In this document: one piece after another, positions 1-9,338 of the stretch
How the letters are laid out: the number at the start of each line of letters is the position of its first letter
How positions within the stretch are numbered: position 1 is the stretch's first letter
Source of the DNA: Arenibacter sp. 6A1
GTDB taxonomy: Bacteria > Bacteroidota > Bacteroidia > Flavobacteriales > Flavobacteriaceae
Length of the DNA stretch: 64,000 bases
Assembly (NCBI RefSeq): GCF_012272855.1
Contig: NZ_JAAXCQ010000007.1
Span: forward strand, 186,001 to 250,000
Direction: 5' to 3'
The notes under the pieces: model-generated
What the model was told of the DNA's origin: nothing
Seen by the model: only the letters and a program-made list of their open reading frames with translations
Database searches by the model: none
Position numbers and translations under genes: made by a program

Positions 1-1
1 A

Positions 2-652
2 AAGAACAATGCCCTTGAGCTCAGGTCTATATTCTCGCATTTAGCCGCTTCCGAAGACCTAGAAGAAAAGGATTTTACCCTTCAACAAATTCATAAGTTT
101 GAAGAAATATCCAAGGATTTAGAAACTAAATTAGGGAATATGCCCATGCGGCACTTGTTAAATACCTCCGGCATTATTAATTATGCCGATGCCCAATACG
201 ATATGGTGAGAAGCGGTATTGGTATTTACGGGTTTGGCAATGAGGCTTCCGAAGATAAAAAATTACGACCGGTGGCTTCCTTAAAAACCATTATTTCCCA
301 AATCCATACTATAAATGCCAAGGATACCGTAGGGTATAACAGGGCTTTTACAGCAGAAAAAACTACGGTTACCGCCACACTGCCTTTAGGCCATGCCGAC
401 GGTCTTGGAAGACAATACGGCAACAAGGCAGGACAGGTATTGGTTCATGGAAAATTGGCCCCCATTATTGGCAATGTGTGTATGGACATGGTTATGATAG
501 ATATCACAGATATTCCCTGCAAGGAAGGCGACGAGGTAATTGTTTTTGGCAAGGAATATACAGCGGATTGGTTGGCTACTTCTGCCAATACCATTTCCTA
601 CGAATTGCTTACGGGGATTTCACAACGCGTAAAAAGAACTTATATCGATTAA
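2..652 (+). CDS. alr: Alanine racemase, C-terminal part (5' end outside window)
   Basis: The frame is open from base 2, so this is the 3' part of a longer gene. The protein converts L-alanine to D-alanine for peptidoglycan using pyridoxal phosphate. The visible part holds the end of the PLP barrel (HLLNTSGI, RSGIGIYG) and the C-terminal beta domain with DTVGYNRAF, where the conserved tyrosine corresponds to the second catalytic base, and VCMDMVMID. In many Bacteroidota this domain is fused behind a MurF ligase. The upstream part is missing, so I cannot tell whether this one is fused. The family call is secure; the exact gene symbol is less so. Confidence 0.9.
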   Translation, partial: KNNALELRSIFSHLAASEDLEEKDFTLQQIHKFEEISKDLETKLGNMPMRHLLNTSGIINYADAQYDMVRSGIGIYGFGNEASEDKKLRPVASLKTIISQIHTINAKDTVGYNRAFTAEKTTVTATLPLGHADGLGRQYGNKAGQVLVHGKLAPIIGNVCMDMVMIDITDIPCKEGDEVIVFGKEYTADWLATSANTISYELLTGISQRVKRTYID

Positions 653-739
653 AAAATGTCTTGGTCTTGGAGTTTAGTGACGCATTGTTTTTTTTACTAA
701 ATTGGAGAATACCTTAATAACCAATTAAATAAAAAACCT

Positions 740-1141
740 ATGTTTAAAGAATTCAAGAATTTTATTATGACCGGTAATGTCATTGATTTGGCAGTTGCGG
801 TGTTATTGGCAAGTGCCATGGGCTTGGTCGTCAGTGGATTTGTGAATGACATTATGATGCCTATCGTTGGATATTTTACCGGAGGGGTCGATTTCGCGGA
901 CATGCAATTTGTTCTTTCAGAGGCAGTCATGGCTGCCGATGGCACAGTAGAGAAACCAGAAAGCGCTATCCGATATGGAAAATGGATTAATTCCATTATC
1001 AACTTGGTCATCGTAGGAGCCGTTTTATTTGTCATTGTAAAAGCGTATAACAAAACCAAAAAACCGCCAGAACCAAAGGCTCCCAAAGGTCCAAGCCAAG
1101 AAGAACTATTGACGCAGATAAGGGATTTGTTAAAAAAATAA
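740..1141 (+). CDS. mscL: Large-conductance mechanosensitive channel MscL
   Basis: A 133-residue inner-membrane channel that opens under membrane tension and releases solutes during hypo-osmotic shock. The N-terminus MFKEFKNFI and the first helix with NVIDLAVAVLLASAMG are typical of MscL. A periplasmic loop and second helix (WINSIINLVIVGAVLFVIV) follow, then a charged C-terminal bundle ending near EELLTQIRDLLKK. Length matches the family. It stands as a single gene, followed by a terminator at 1190. Confidence 0.97.
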   Translation: MFKEFKNFIMTGNVIDLAVAVLLASAMGLVVSGFVNDIMMPIVGYFTGGVDFADMQFVLSEAVMAADGTVEKPESAIRYGKWINSIINLVIVGAVLFVIVKAYNKTKKPPEPKAPKGPSQEELLTQIRDLLKK

Positions 1142-1189
1142 TAGCTGTTGCCCCTTATAACAAGATAAGACCAAAAAACGGCTAAACAA

Positions 1190-1229
1190 AAAACCGTCAA
1201 CCATGTTTCCATACAAAGTTGACGGTTTT
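1190..1229 (+). terminator. Rho-independent terminator after mscL
   Basis: Arms AAAACCGTCAAC and GTTGACGGTTTT pair perfectly over 12 bp around a 16-nt loop, and the 3' arm ends in T residues. It lies 50 nt past the mscL stop and ahead of the asd promoter. Confidence 0.8.
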
Positions 1230-1295
1230 CTTATGTTTTCAATTGTTATAAAAATAACATTTTGTTATATTTTTATAAAACTATTGTTAATAATC

Positions 1296-1325
1296 TTGTA
1301 TAATGTCTTTTAATCAGTACTTTTG
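1296..1325 (+). promoter_or_regulatory. Bacteroidota-type promoter for asd
   Basis: TTG at 1296-1298 and TACTTTTG at 1318-1325 are separated by 19 nt. This matches the Bacteroidota -33 (TTG) and -7 (TAnnTTTG) elements. The asd start codon lies 26 nt downstream. Inferred from consensus only. Confidence 0.6.
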
Positions 1326-1351
1326 CAGCATGAATTTTTAATTTTATTCTA

Positions 1352-2341
1352 ATGAAAGTAGCAGTAGTCGGTGCAACAGGAATGGTTGGTGAAATAATGC
1401 TAAAAGTATTGGCAGAACGTAATTTCCCCATCACTGAATTATTATTAGTAGCCTCAGAACGCTCGGTAGGGAAAAAATTGACCTTCAAAGGAGAAGAGCA
1501 CACCTTAATAGGATTGGCAACGGCCGTAGCCGCCAAACCAGATTTGGCCATTTTTTCTGCCGGAGGAGATACTTCTTTAGAATGGGCTCCTAAATTTGCC
1601 GAAGTAGGGACTACCGTTGTAGATAATTCCTCGGCTTGGAGAATGGACCCCACCAAAAAGTTGATAGTTCCAGAAATCAATGCCCATGAACTTACCAAAG
1701 AAGATAAAATAATAGCAAACCCTAACTGCTCTACTGTACAATTAGTATTAGCGCTATCGCCTTTGCACAAGCAATACAAAATGAAAAGGGTGATTGTTTC
1801 TACTTACCAATCTGTATCGGGAACAGGTGTTAAAGCCGTTCAGCAATTAGAAAATGAAATTGCTGGCATACAGGGAGAAATGGCATATCCTTATCCAATT
1901 GGAAAAAATGCCCTTCCACATTGCGACATATTCCTAGAGAATGGGTACACCAAAGAAGAGATGAAATTGGCCCAAGAGCCCTTAAAGATATTTAACGACA
2001 ATTCTTTTTCCGTGACTGCTACAGCAGTACGTATCCCTACTTCAGGTGGACATTCGGAATCTGTAAACGTAGAATTTGAAAACGATTTTGACCTAGCAGA
2101 AGTAAGAAGGCTATTAAGTGAGGCCCCTGGTATTACCGTACAAGACAACACAGATACCAATACCTATCCGATGCCTATTTATGCCAACGGAAAAGACGAT
2201 GTTTTTGTCGGTAGAATTAGAAGGGACGAATCACAGGCAAAAACTTTAAACTTATGGATCGTAGCCGATAACTTAAGAAAAGGAGCTGCCACCAATGCCG
2301 TACAAGTTGCTGAATATTTGGTAGAAAACAAATTGGTATAA
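1352..2341 (+). CDS. asd: Aspartate-semialdehyde dehydrogenase
   Basis: Reduces aspartyl phosphate to aspartate semialdehyde with NADPH, the branch point to lysine/diaminopimelate, threonine and methionine. The 329-residue protein starts with a Rossmann motif (GATGMVG, residues 7-13). It carries the active-site cysteine in NPNCST (Cys126) and later a conserved RIPTSGGHSESV segment of the substrate-binding domain. Length and motifs fit the bacterial family. It is a single gene between its own promoter (1296-1325) and a strong terminator (2433-2470). Confidence 0.96.
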   Translation: MKVAVVGATGMVGEIMLKVLAERNFPITELLLVASERSVGKKLTFKGEEHTLIGLATAVAAKPDLAIFSAGGDTSLEWAPKFAEVGTTVVDNSSAWRMDPTKKLIVPEINAHELTKEDKIIANPNCSTVQLVLALSPLHKQYKMKRVIVSTYQSVSGTGVKAVQQLENEIAGIQGEMAYPYPIGKNALPHCDIFLENGYTKEEMKLAQEPLKIFNDNSFSVTATAVRIPTSGGHSESVNVEFENDFDLAEVRRLLSEAPGITVQDNTDTNTYPMPIYANGKDDVFVGRIRRDESQAKTLNLWIVADNLRKGAATNAVQVAEYLVENKLV

Positions 2342-2432
2342 CGCCTTAAGGCATCCCTATATCAGATTATTCTTCTGAACATATAATTGTTACCGCTGCT
2401 TTATAAGTAAGGTACTGGTTACAATCTAAGTT

Positions 2433-2470
2433 AAAACCTTTATAACCCTTGTGTTATAAAGGTTTTTTTA
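2433..2470 (+). terminator. Rho-independent terminator after asd
   Basis: A perfect 14-bp stem (AAAACCTTTATAAC with GTTATAAAGGTTTT) around a 6-nt loop, with the 3' arm running into a T tract. Confidence 0.85.
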
Positions 2471-2577
2471 TGGTATTTTTATAGATTAGAAATCGCTTAA
2501 CAATGAAATGAGCATGACCGATAACCAGTCGCAAATACGAATTTCAAATGACCGTTCAAAAAAACACATATCTGCAA

Positions 2578-4725
2578 ATGAAAAAATTAACCCTGTCCTC
2601 TTTTACGGCCCTGTTGATCATGGGCTGCAAAACAGATACTAAAAAAGAACACCTATTGTTGAATTATCCTATTACAAAAAAAGTAGACCAAGTAGACACT
2701 TACTTTGGCACCGCAGTAAACGATCCTTATCGTTGGTTAGAAGATGACAGAAGTGCGGAAACCGAGAATTGGGTAAAGGAGCAAAACGAGGTGACCTTTG
2801 ATTATTTAGATAAGATCCCTTTCCGTGACAGTTTTAAAAAACGTCTCGAAAAATTATGGAATTACGAGAAGGTAGGCGCCCCTTTCCAAGAAGGAGACTA
2901 CACCTATTTTCATAAAAACGATGGCCTTCAGAACCAATATGTGGTATATCGTAAAAAAGGGGATGAAGAAGCAGAGGTTTTTTTAGATCCGAATTCTTTT
3001 TCTAAGGACGGTACCACTTCTTTGGCTGGACTAAGCTTTTCCAAAGATGGGTCAATGTTGGCCTATTCTATTTCTGAAGGGGGAAGCGATTGGAGAAAAG
3101 TGATCGTTACCAATGCCGTCACCAAAGAGGTTGTAGAAGACACCATCGTTGATGTTAAGTTTGGGAGCATTTCCTGGAATGGGAACAAAGGCTTCTTCTA
3201 TTCTAGCTACGACAAGCCCGATGGCAGCGAACTTTCTGCAAAAACGGACCAACATAAATTATACTACCACGAATTGGGGACCCCACAAAAAAATGATGTC
3301 TTGGTTTTTGGAGGCACCCCAGCAGAGAAACACCGTTACGTAAGTGGCCAAGTTACGGAGGACGATAACTACCTAATTATTTCGGCCTCGGTATCTACCT
3401 CGGGCAACAAACTATTCATAAAAGATTTGAATAAGGCCAATAGTCCATTAATTCCGATAGTAAACCATACCGATTCGGATAGTTATGTGATAGACAATTT
3501 AGGATCTAAACTATTTATAGTAACCAATTTAGGGGCTCCGAACAAAAAAATGGTGACGGTCGATGCTGCAAAACCAAGCCCGGAGCATTGGGTAGATTTT
3601 ATCCCTGAAACAGAATACGTACTGAATGCCAGTAAAGGAGGTGGTTATTTCTTTACCAGTTATATGGTCGATGCTATTTCCAAAGTTTATCAATACGACT
3701 ATCAAGGCAAGCTAATTAGGGAAGTAGCCCTTCCAGGAGTGGGAACTGCCAGTGGATTTGGCGGAAAAAAAGAGGAGAAGGAATTTTATTTCTCCTTTAC
3801 CAATTACAATACTCCAGCATCGTCTTATAAATACAATGTGGATAGCGGTGAGTACAGCCAATATTGGAAACCTGAGATAGATTTTAATCCAGAAGAGTAC
3901 GAATCTACCCAAGTTTTTTATACTTCCAAAGACGGCACTAAAATACCTATGATCATTACCCATAAAAAGGGATTGGCTCTTAACGGCAAGAATCCGACCA
4001 TCTTATATGGTTACGGCGGATTCAATATCAGCCTTACCCCTTCTTTCAGTATTGTCAATGCTGTTTGGATGGAGCAAGGCGGAGTCTATGCGGTACCAAA
4101 CTTAAGAGGAGGTGGCGAATACGGAAAAAAATGGCATGATGCCGGTACCAAAACCCAAAAACAAAATGTTTTTGACGACTTTATTGCCGCGGCCGAATTC
4201 CTTATTGACAAGCAATACACTTCCAGTGAATTTTTAGCGATCAGCGGCCGTTCTAACGGTGGTTTATTAGTGGGGGCAACAATGACCCAAAGACCAGACT
4301 TAATGCAGGTAGCCTTGCCAGGCGTTGGGGTATTGGACATGTTGCGCTACCACACCTTTACAGCAGGTGCCGGTTGGGCCTATGATTATGGGACTGCGGA
4401 GGACAGTGAAGAAATGTTTAAATACCTACAAGGATATTCTCCTGTACACAACGTAAAGGAAGGGGTGCATTATCCGGCCACAATGGTAACTACAGGTGAC
4501 CACGACGATAGGGTGGTGCCGGCGCATAGCTTTAAATTTGCGGCAGCATTACAGGAAAAACAAACTGGTACGAATCCGACACTGATCAGGATTGAAACCA
4601 ATGCCGGCCATGGTGCGGGTACTCCTGTTAGCAAAACCATAGAACAAGCGGCAGACACCTTTGGGTTTACCCTTTTCAATATGGGGTATGAAGATCTTCC
4701 TAATAAAGAAGTCCTAAAAGATTAA
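2578..4725 (+). CDS. Prolyl oligopeptidase family serine peptidase (S9A), lipoprotein
   Basis: Cleaves peptides after proline; here probably anchored in the cell envelope. The ATG at 2578 was chosen over the one at 2548 because it begins a lipoprotein signal peptide with lipobox LLIMGC (Cys17). The beta-propeller lid follows, then the alpha/beta-hydrolase domain with the nucleophile in SGRSNGG (Ser559), the acid in GDHDDRVVP and the histidine in NAGHGAG. At about 715 residues it is full length. It is a single gene with a strong terminator behind it. S9A specificity is a family inference; the triad itself is visible. Confidence 0.92.
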   Translation: MKKLTLSSFTALLIMGCKTDTKKEHLLLNYPITKKVDQVDTYFGTAVNDPYRWLEDDRSAETENWVKEQNEVTFDYLDKIPFRDSFKKRLEKLWNYEKVGAPFQEGDYTYFHKNDGLQNQYVVYRKKGDEEAEVFLDPNSFSKDGTTSLAGLSFSKDGSMLAYSISEGGSDWRKVIVTNAVTKEVVEDTIVDVKFGSISWNGNKGFFYSSYDKPDGSELSAKTDQHKLYYHELGTPQKNDVLVFGGTPAEKHRYVSGQVTEDDNYLIISASVSTSGNKLFIKDLNKANSPLIPIVNHTDSDSYVIDNLGSKLFIVTNLGAPNKKMVTVDAAKPSPEHWVDFIPETEYVLNASKGGGYFFTSYMVDAISKVYQYDYQGKLIREVALPGVGTASGFGGKKEEKEFYFSFTNYNTPASSYKYNVDSGEYSQYWKPEIDFNPEEYESTQVFYTSKDGTKIPMIITHKKGLALNGKNPTILYGYGGFNISLTPSFSIVNAVWMEQGGVYAVPNLRGGGEYGKKWHDAGTKTQKQNVFDDFIAAAEFLIDKQYTSSEFLAISGRSNGGLLVGATMTQRPDLMQVALPGVGVLDMLRYHTFTAGAGWAYDYGTAEDSEEMFKYLQGYSPVHNVKEGVHYPATMVTTGDHDDRVVPAHSFKFAAALQEKQTGTNPTLIRIETNAGHGAGTPVSKTIEQAADTFGFTLFNMGYEDLPNKEVLKD

Positions 4726-4750
4726 TTTTACCCATCTATAAAAACATTAA

Positions 4751-4790
4751 AAAGTCCGTTTATTTTTTTAAACGGACTTTTTTTTTTGGA
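4751..4790 (+). terminator. Rho-independent terminator after the prolyl oligopeptidase gene
   Basis: AAAGTCCGTT and AACGGACTTT form a 10-bp stem around a T-rich loop, followed by a run of T. Part of this sequence recurs at 5831-5858. Confidence 0.85.
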
Positions 4791-4835
4791 CTGAATTTAA
4801 GCTGTTGAGAAACATCAAATTCCCAGGATAAGCTT

Positions 4836-5615
4836 TTAATCTACCTTTGTACGATTGAAAAAAACAAATTCGAAGAATTTATCAAATTTCCTATCCTTAT
4901 TTCTGTAGAAGTATTGATATAAGTATTTGTTGTGAGTTTTCGGTTTTACGATCAGAAAGAAAAAATACCAGGTAAGAAAACTTAAAGAAAACATCTCCCC
5001 TCCATCTTCCAGTATAACCATGATTAATTGCATATATCGGCCACCACCAATTAAAACGTGCATCATATCTATGACAATGCCAAAAAATAAAAACAGGACA
5101 AAAAGCAATCCTAGATCTATATTCTTTTTTTTATATTCTTCGTTTCCCCTGTGAAAACCGATAACCATGGAAATTAACAACAAGGAACCAAATAGGGCAA
5201 CATAGGTCAGCTCCCCTAAATCTTGCGCACGAAAACCAAATGCCGGTTGATAATTAAATTGTTCCACTACCCAGGTACCAAATCGTTCATGGAATTTAAG
5301 TGAATCATCCAAGAGCAACATAACAAACAATAGGAACCATGAAAAATAATTATACGCTTTATCTTTTATAAAAAAGTAGACAATGGCACCTAGCACCAAA
5401 AGGTATTTAAAATATTGAAATATTTCCGGATATCCGCCATCCCTATTCACTAAAAACAACATTGAAGCCGACCAATCGAATTCTACCCGGATAAAAATCA
5501 GATAAATAATCAGCACATGTGCCAAGACAAAAATGATATCCAAGACTAACATGAGGCCTAAAAGCCAATTCGTTTTACGGCTGCTAAAATTCTTTTTAAA
5601 ATAAGAGAGTTTCAT
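4836..5615 (-). CDS. Polytopic membrane protein of unknown function
   Basis: I do not recognise the family. The protein has about six hydrophobic segments (e.g. WLLGLMLVLDIIFVLAHVL, YLLVLGAIVYFF, LLFVLFLFFGIVIDMMHVLI) separated by short charged loops. One helix carries acidic and histidine residues (LLDDSLKFHERFG), and the last half has HVLIGGG and EDGGEMFS. A GTG at 5636 would add seven residues; I prefer the ATG at 5615, before a basic stretch (KKNFSSRK). It is transcribed away from the ABC ATPase gene and converges on the terminator at 4751. Integral membrane location is safe; function is unknown. Confidence 0.75.
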   Translation of the reverse strand: MKLSYFKKNFSSRKTNWLLGLMLVLDIIFVLAHVLIIYLIFIRVEFDWSASMLFLVNRDGGYPEIFQYFKYLLVLGAIVYFFIKDKAYNYFSWFLLFVMLLLDDSLKFHERFGTWVVEQFNYQPAFGFRAQDLGELTYVALFGSLLLISMVIGFHRGNEEYKKKNIDLGLLFVLFLFFGIVIDMMHVLIGGGRYMQLIMVILEDGGEMFSLSFLTWYFFFLIVKPKTHNKYLYQYFYRNKDRKFDKFFEFVFFNRTKVD

Positions 5616-5830
5616 TTGGAGGAATTTAGAAATCACCTTAAATTAAAGCCTAATGTTAGCTTAAGGTTATTAAATCGTTTAATCCTTGACATTTTCGACA
5701 AAAGGAGCGTTTTTACTAATCTATAAAATGTAAACTACTGGCAATATGTTCTTAAGGACATTTTTTATGTATGAATAATATCTATCCGCCAGCCCCATAA
5801 AAATAAATTGGCCCTCCTTTAATTTGGCTC

Positions 5831-5858
5831 AATTTTTTAAACGGACTTTTTTTTGGAC
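5831..5858 (+). repeat. Partial copy of the 4751 terminator
   Basis: TTTTTTAAACGGACTTTT followed by further T and GGAC repeats the loop, right arm and T tract of the terminator at 4764-4793 without the left arm. It lies in the leader region of the ABC ATPase gene and cannot form the same hairpin alone. Confidence 0.6.
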
Positions 5859-5890
5859 CCGCTTCCTTGGCTTTTTATATCTTTACTGCT

Positions 5891-6865
5891 ATGTTATATG
5901 TAAATTCCCTTTCCTTTTCCTACCAGAAAAAACCAGTTCTTACCGACATCAATTTTCAGGTAAATGATGGCGAACACATTGCCATTGTAGGCGAAAGCGG
6001 ATGCGGAAAAAGCACGCTGTTAAAAATTATCTATGGACTGCTTCATATAGATAAAGGGACCGTTTTTTGGAACGATCAACAAGTTATGGGGCCTAATTTC
6101 AATCTGGTTCCCGGGGAGCCTTATATGAAATATCTTTCCCAAGATTTTGATCTAATGCCCTATACCACGGTAGAAGAAAATGTGAGTCAGTTTTTATCTG
6201 TTTTTTACCCCGAAGAACTCCAAGCCCGTACCTATGAGCTGTTGCAAATGATAGACATGGTCTCCTTTGCCAAGGTAAAGGTAATGACCCTTAGCGGAGG
6301 CCAGCAACAACGAGTTGCCCTAGCCCGTGTATTGGCACAAATGCCCGACTTGCTATTGTTAGATGAGCCCTTTAGCCACATCGATAATTTTAAAAAGAAC
6401 AAGCTTAGAAGAAATCTCTTTGGGTATTTAAAAAAGCACGGTATTAGCTGTATTACTGCTACCCATGACCATCATGATATCCTTCCCTATGCCAATAGGG
6501 TACTGGTCATAAAAGACCACGAACTAATCGCCGATGCCGAAACAGCCCAATTATATAAAAATCCAAAAAACCTGTATATCGCCTCCTTGTTCGGAGAAGC
6601 AAACCTGGTTCCTATAGACATCGTAAAGTCGTATGCAGATGTAAAACGACACATCGTTGTCTATGCTCATGAGTTTAGGGTATCGCGCAAGAAAGGTATT
6701 CCGATCATTGTAGATAAGTGTTATTTTATGGGCAGTTACTATCTATTGGAAGGACTCTCTGAAGGCAATAAAATACGTTTCCATTATTCCGAAGCTATTT
6801 CGGCGGGAAAAAAAGTTTTTATAAATATCGATATTGAGACCATTAACCAGCGGCTTCAGCCCTAA
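5891..6865 (+). CDS. ABC transporter ATP-binding protein, orphan
   Basis: An ATPase of 324 residues from the ATG at 5891; a TTG 24 nt upstream is less likely. It has Walker A GESGCGKST, the signature LSGGQQQR and Walker B LLLLDEP, so it is a complete nucleotide-binding domain. It is followed by about 95 residues resembling the regulatory tail of importer ATPases of the sugar, iron or sulfate type. No permease or binding protein is adjacent, so the substrate cannot be stated. arfB follows after 9 nt, suggesting one transcript. Confidence 0.88.
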   Translation: MLYVNSLSFSYQKKPVLTDINFQVNDGEHIAIVGESGCGKSTLLKIIYGLLHIDKGTVFWNDQQVMGPNFNLVPGEPYMKYLSQDFDLMPYTTVEENVSQFLSVFYPEELQARTYELLQMIDMVSFAKVKVMTLSGGQQQRVALARVLAQMPDLLLLDEPFSHIDNFKKNKLRRNLFGYLKKHGISCITATHDHHDILPYANRVLVIKDHELIADAETAQLYKNPKNLYIASLFGEANLVPIDIVKSYADVKRHIVVYAHEFRVSRKKGIPIIVDKCYFMGSYYLLEGLSEGNKIRFHYSEAISAGKKVFINIDIETINQRLQP

Positions 6866-6874
6866 AATCTATCT

Positions 6875-7282
6875 GTGAACAAGGAACAATTACTACAGGA
6901 ATTACAATTTAAGGCCGTCCGTAGTAGTGGTGCTGGTGGCCAAAACGTCAATAAGGTTGCCACCAAGGTGGTATTGATCTTTGATCTGGGAGCTTCATCA
7001 GCCTTTACGGAGACAGAAAAGAACAGACTTTTTAGAAAACTTGCCCATAGGCTGTCCAAGGATCAGCAACTGATTTTACAGTCCGAAGAAACCCGAAGCC
7101 AACACAAGAACAAAGCATTGGTAATCGAAAAATTCTTGGAAACCATAGCCCTTAACTTAGTGGTGCCCAAAAAAAGAATGCGTACCAGGCCGACAAAATC
7201 GTCCATGGAAAAACGATTAAAAAGTAAAAAGAAAGGGGCTTTAAAAAAGTTACACCGGAGGAAACCACCGCTCGACCAATAA
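6875..7282 (+). CDS. arfB: Alternative ribosome-rescue factor ArfB (peptidyl-tRNA hydrolase)
   Basis: A 135-residue protein that rescues ribosomes stalled on mRNAs lacking a stop codon by hydrolysing peptidyl-tRNA. The catalytic GGQ is at residues 21-23 within SSGAGGQNVNK. The C-terminus is a lysine-rich tail (KRLKSKKKGALKKLHRRK), as expected for the part of ArfB that enters the mRNA channel. The short length and lack of codon-recognition domains separate it from release factors 1 and 2. The start is GTG at 6875, 9 nt after the ABC ATPase stop. Confidence 0.92.
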   Translation: MNKEQLLQELQFKAVRSSGAGGQNVNKVATKVVLIFDLGASSAFTETEKNRLFRKLAHRLSKDQQLILQSEETRSQHKNKALVIEKFLETIALNLVVPKKRMRTRPTKSSMEKRLKSKKKGALKKLHRRKPPLDQ

Positions 7283-7369
7283 GAGCTTTTCAGGGCCGTA
7301 GTTTCTTTTACAAACTGCCAGCAAAAGCTAATGCTTTCTCAACACACTGTTCGACCAGATTTTTTTTTT

Positions 7370-7449
7370 GCGTTAGGGACCGCGGCGGCATCCCCGAAGC
7401 AGCGCAAGGGATATAGCCAAGTGCCCGACCGACGAAGGAGGGAACGCCC
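7370..7449 (+). repeat. 80-bp intergenic repeat, copy R1
   Basis: First of seven members in this window. It starts GCGTTAGGGAC and ends AGGGAACGCCC. The ends can pair (GCGTT/AACGC). An internal helix GGCATCCC...GGGATATAGCC and a C-rich arm (GCCCGACCGACGAAGG) lie between. An apparent 68-codon frame over it (7331-7537) is a by-product of the GC-rich repeat, not a gene. Confidence 0.85.
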
Positions 7450-7529
7450 AAAGCCCTACACTAAGAGCTATGGAAAATCTAGAAATGTTTGGACAACTCA
7501 ACTTTTAAGCAGCTTAAAGAAGCTGTCTT

Positions 7530-7985
7530 TTAATTAATCGCTAGAATCGTAAATTCTTTTGTATTAAATATAACGGCATCGCCCTTAGCCTTCCCCATCA
7601 ATAATTTCCCCATGGGGGTGTTGGGAGCAATGGCATAAAAGGTCTGTCCCTGAAGTTTAATTTCCCCGACACTGATACTGAGGTAATAATGAAGGCCCGT
7701 AGTCTGCACCAAACTCCCCAAACTTATGGTATTTGCCGTCGTTTTTAAGGGTATTTTCTGAAATACTTCTTTTAAATTCTGCGCCTCGGCCAATTGCTGC
7801 CCTAGTTTTTCGCGCTCTAACTGTATCATAGCCCTACCGGTCTCGTGCTTGTCACCAGCACTACTTTTGGTTTCTGAAGTGAGGGCCTCTTCAAGGGACC
7901 CTATATTCTTTTGAAGCCTCGAGAGCCGCTCCTCTACATATTTAAAGCAATGGGCATATAGCTGTTCTTTTAGGGAAATATCCAT
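7530..7985 (-). CDS. GreA/GreB-like protein (Bacteroidota type)
   Basis: A 151-residue protein with an N-terminal helical region and the motif ETKSSAGDKHETGRAM, characteristic of Bacteroidota Gre-factor-like proteins. A C-terminal beta domain follows with IAPNTPMGKLLMGKAKGD, which resembles the FKBP-like half of GreA. The family is sometimes mislabelled as 3-oxoacyl-ACP synthase. Gre factors stimulate RNA cleavage in backtracked RNA polymerase. Whether this variant does so is unknown, because the N-terminal coiled coil is shorter than in GreA. It is a single gene just upstream of the FAD oxidoreductase gene's stop. Confidence 0.78.
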   Translation of the reverse strand: MDISLKEQLYAHCFKYVEERLSRLQKNIGSLEEALTSETKSSAGDKHETGRAMIQLEREKLGQQLAEAQNLKEVFQKIPLKTTANTISLGSLVQTTGLHYYLSISVGEIKLQGQTFYAIAPNTPMGKLLMGKAKGDAVIFNTKEFTILAIN

Positions 7986-8047
7986 CCTACTATCTTACTA
8001 TTTCTTTTATTTTAACGGATTGGCAAATCGCTTCGCAACCCGCTTCT

Positions 8048-9163
8048 CTATACAAGGTCTGCCAAATTCTTTCCGACCAAACTTCCTATGGCAATGCCCA
8101 TACCGCCCATTCTAACGCCGCAGAACACACGATCTGACAAAGGCTTTACAATAGGGCGTTTATGCGTTCCTGTGCCCATAATGCCGCTCCAGCGCCGTTC
8201 TATTTCAAAAGACGTATTTGGCAAGATTACAGTAGCCAGTATTTCTTCCAAACTATTCTGAATCAAAGGCGTGAGGCCAAAGGCGGCTGTTTCTTCCCCT
8301 TTGAAGTCTAAATTTCTACCTCCTCCCAAAAGGATCCTATCATCTATATTCCTAAAGTAATAATAGCCCTCGTCTAAGTGAAAAGTGCCCTTTATTTTTA
8401 AATCCGGGATAGGTTTTGTTATTAATACTTGAGCCCTTGAAGGCTTTACGTTCTCTGCGATCAATTCCGCCGCAAAACCGTTTGTTGCCAGCAATAGATT
8501 TTTGGTATTGAACTCAAAGCAGTTTGTTTTTACGGTAACATGGGACGCATTTTCGGCAAAACTTTCTACCGTAATGGCGTTCAGGATCGTTACCCCGCTT
8601 TGTTGAACTTTTGCAACCAAGCTTTCCATCATTTTTCCCGTATCGATCTGCCCCTCTACCGTGCTGGTGATATACTGCTGTTGTATACTTTCAAAACCAA
8701 AAATATTGTCTTGTGCTTTAAAGGCCTCGGTCTTAAAAACCTCCTTTAGCAAGTTGTTGACCCTAGGCAGCTGTGACCGACATTCTTGGTACAGCTCTCG
8801 GTGTTCTTTTAAAAACACTTCATGACCCCCAAGGTTTTGGTAATCTATGGTTTTATCGCCCAAATTGGCCCGCAGAAATTGAATGCCTTCCCACCTGTTT
8901 TGAACCAGTTGCAAAACTTCTTCCTCGGTATGCTTCTTCAGGTCGGATAAGATTTCGGAGATGCTCCCGAAACAGGCAAAACCGGCATTTTTGGTACTGG
9001 CCCCCTGGGGCAGGATCCCTTTTTCCAAGACCAGCACTTTTGCCTGTGGAAATCGTTTTTTCAATTGCAAGGCCGTATTAAGCCCAACGATACCACTGCC
9101 AACGATAGTATAGTCTATATTGGACAACCACGTTTTGTATTCCCAGTAGCTAAGATTCATCAT
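8048..9163 (-). CDS. FAD-dependent oxidoreductase of the DAO family
   Basis: A 371-residue flavoprotein with an N-terminal FAD-binding motif (IVGSGIVGLNTA), an acidic residue after the second strand (VLVLEKG) and GASTKNAGFACFG, typical of glycine/D-amino-acid oxidase-type enzymes. The C-terminal part contains RWSGIMGTGTHKRPIV, which resembles the second FAD contact region. No adjacent pathway gene shows the substrate, though amine or amino-acid oxidation is the family role. The initiator is one of two adjacent ATGs. Confidence 0.85.
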   Translation of the reverse strand: MMNLSYWEYKTWLSNIDYTIVGSGIVGLNTALQLKKRFPQAKVLVLEKGILPQGASTKNAGFACFGSISEILSDLKKHTEEEVLQLVQNRWEGIQFLRANLGDKTIDYQNLGGHEVFLKEHRELYQECRSQLPRVNNLLKEVFKTEAFKAQDNIFGFESIQQQYITSTVEGQIDTGKMMESLVAKVQQSGVTILNAITVESFAENASHVTVKTNCFEFNTKNLLLATNGFAAELIAENVKPSRAQVLITKPIPDLKIKGTFHLDEGYYYFRNIDDRILLGGGRNLDFKGEETAAFGLTPLIQNSLEEILATVILPNTSFEIERRWSGIMGTGTHKRPIVKPLSDRVFCGVRMGGMGIAIGSLVGKNLADLV

Positions 9164-9249
9164 AATTGGAGTTATAGGGGTAGCTTGCGATAAAGTTAAT
9201 ACCTTATTTTATAAATTCAACGGGCTATGGCAATATCAGAGGCCTGTAG

Positions 9250-9285
9250 TTAAAAAAAAAATGGGACTGAAAGATCACATCCCAT
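9250..9285 (-). terminator. Second terminator downstream of accC
   Basis: ATGGGA and TCCCAT pair around a 13-nt loop. On the minus strand the hairpin is followed by about nine T. It lies just after another terminator, forming a tandem pair between accC and the FAD oxidoreductase gene. Confidence 0.65.
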
Positions 9286-9291
9286 AAAATT

Positions 9292-9328
9292 CCGCAAAAA
9301 AAAACTCCGACATCGTAGTCGGAGTTTT
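9292..9328 (-). terminator. Terminator downstream of accC
   Basis: An 11-bp stem (AAAACTCCGAC with GTCGGAGTTTT) around ATCGTA. On the minus strand the hairpin runs into a T tract. It lies 11 nt past the accC stop. Confidence 0.85.
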
Positions 9329-9338
9329 CAATATTCAT

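Noticed and set aside
7331-7537. 68-codon ORF over R1
   Set aside because: It follows the GC-rich intergenic repeat and changes with each copy; similar frames over R4, R5 and R7 are equally artefactual.
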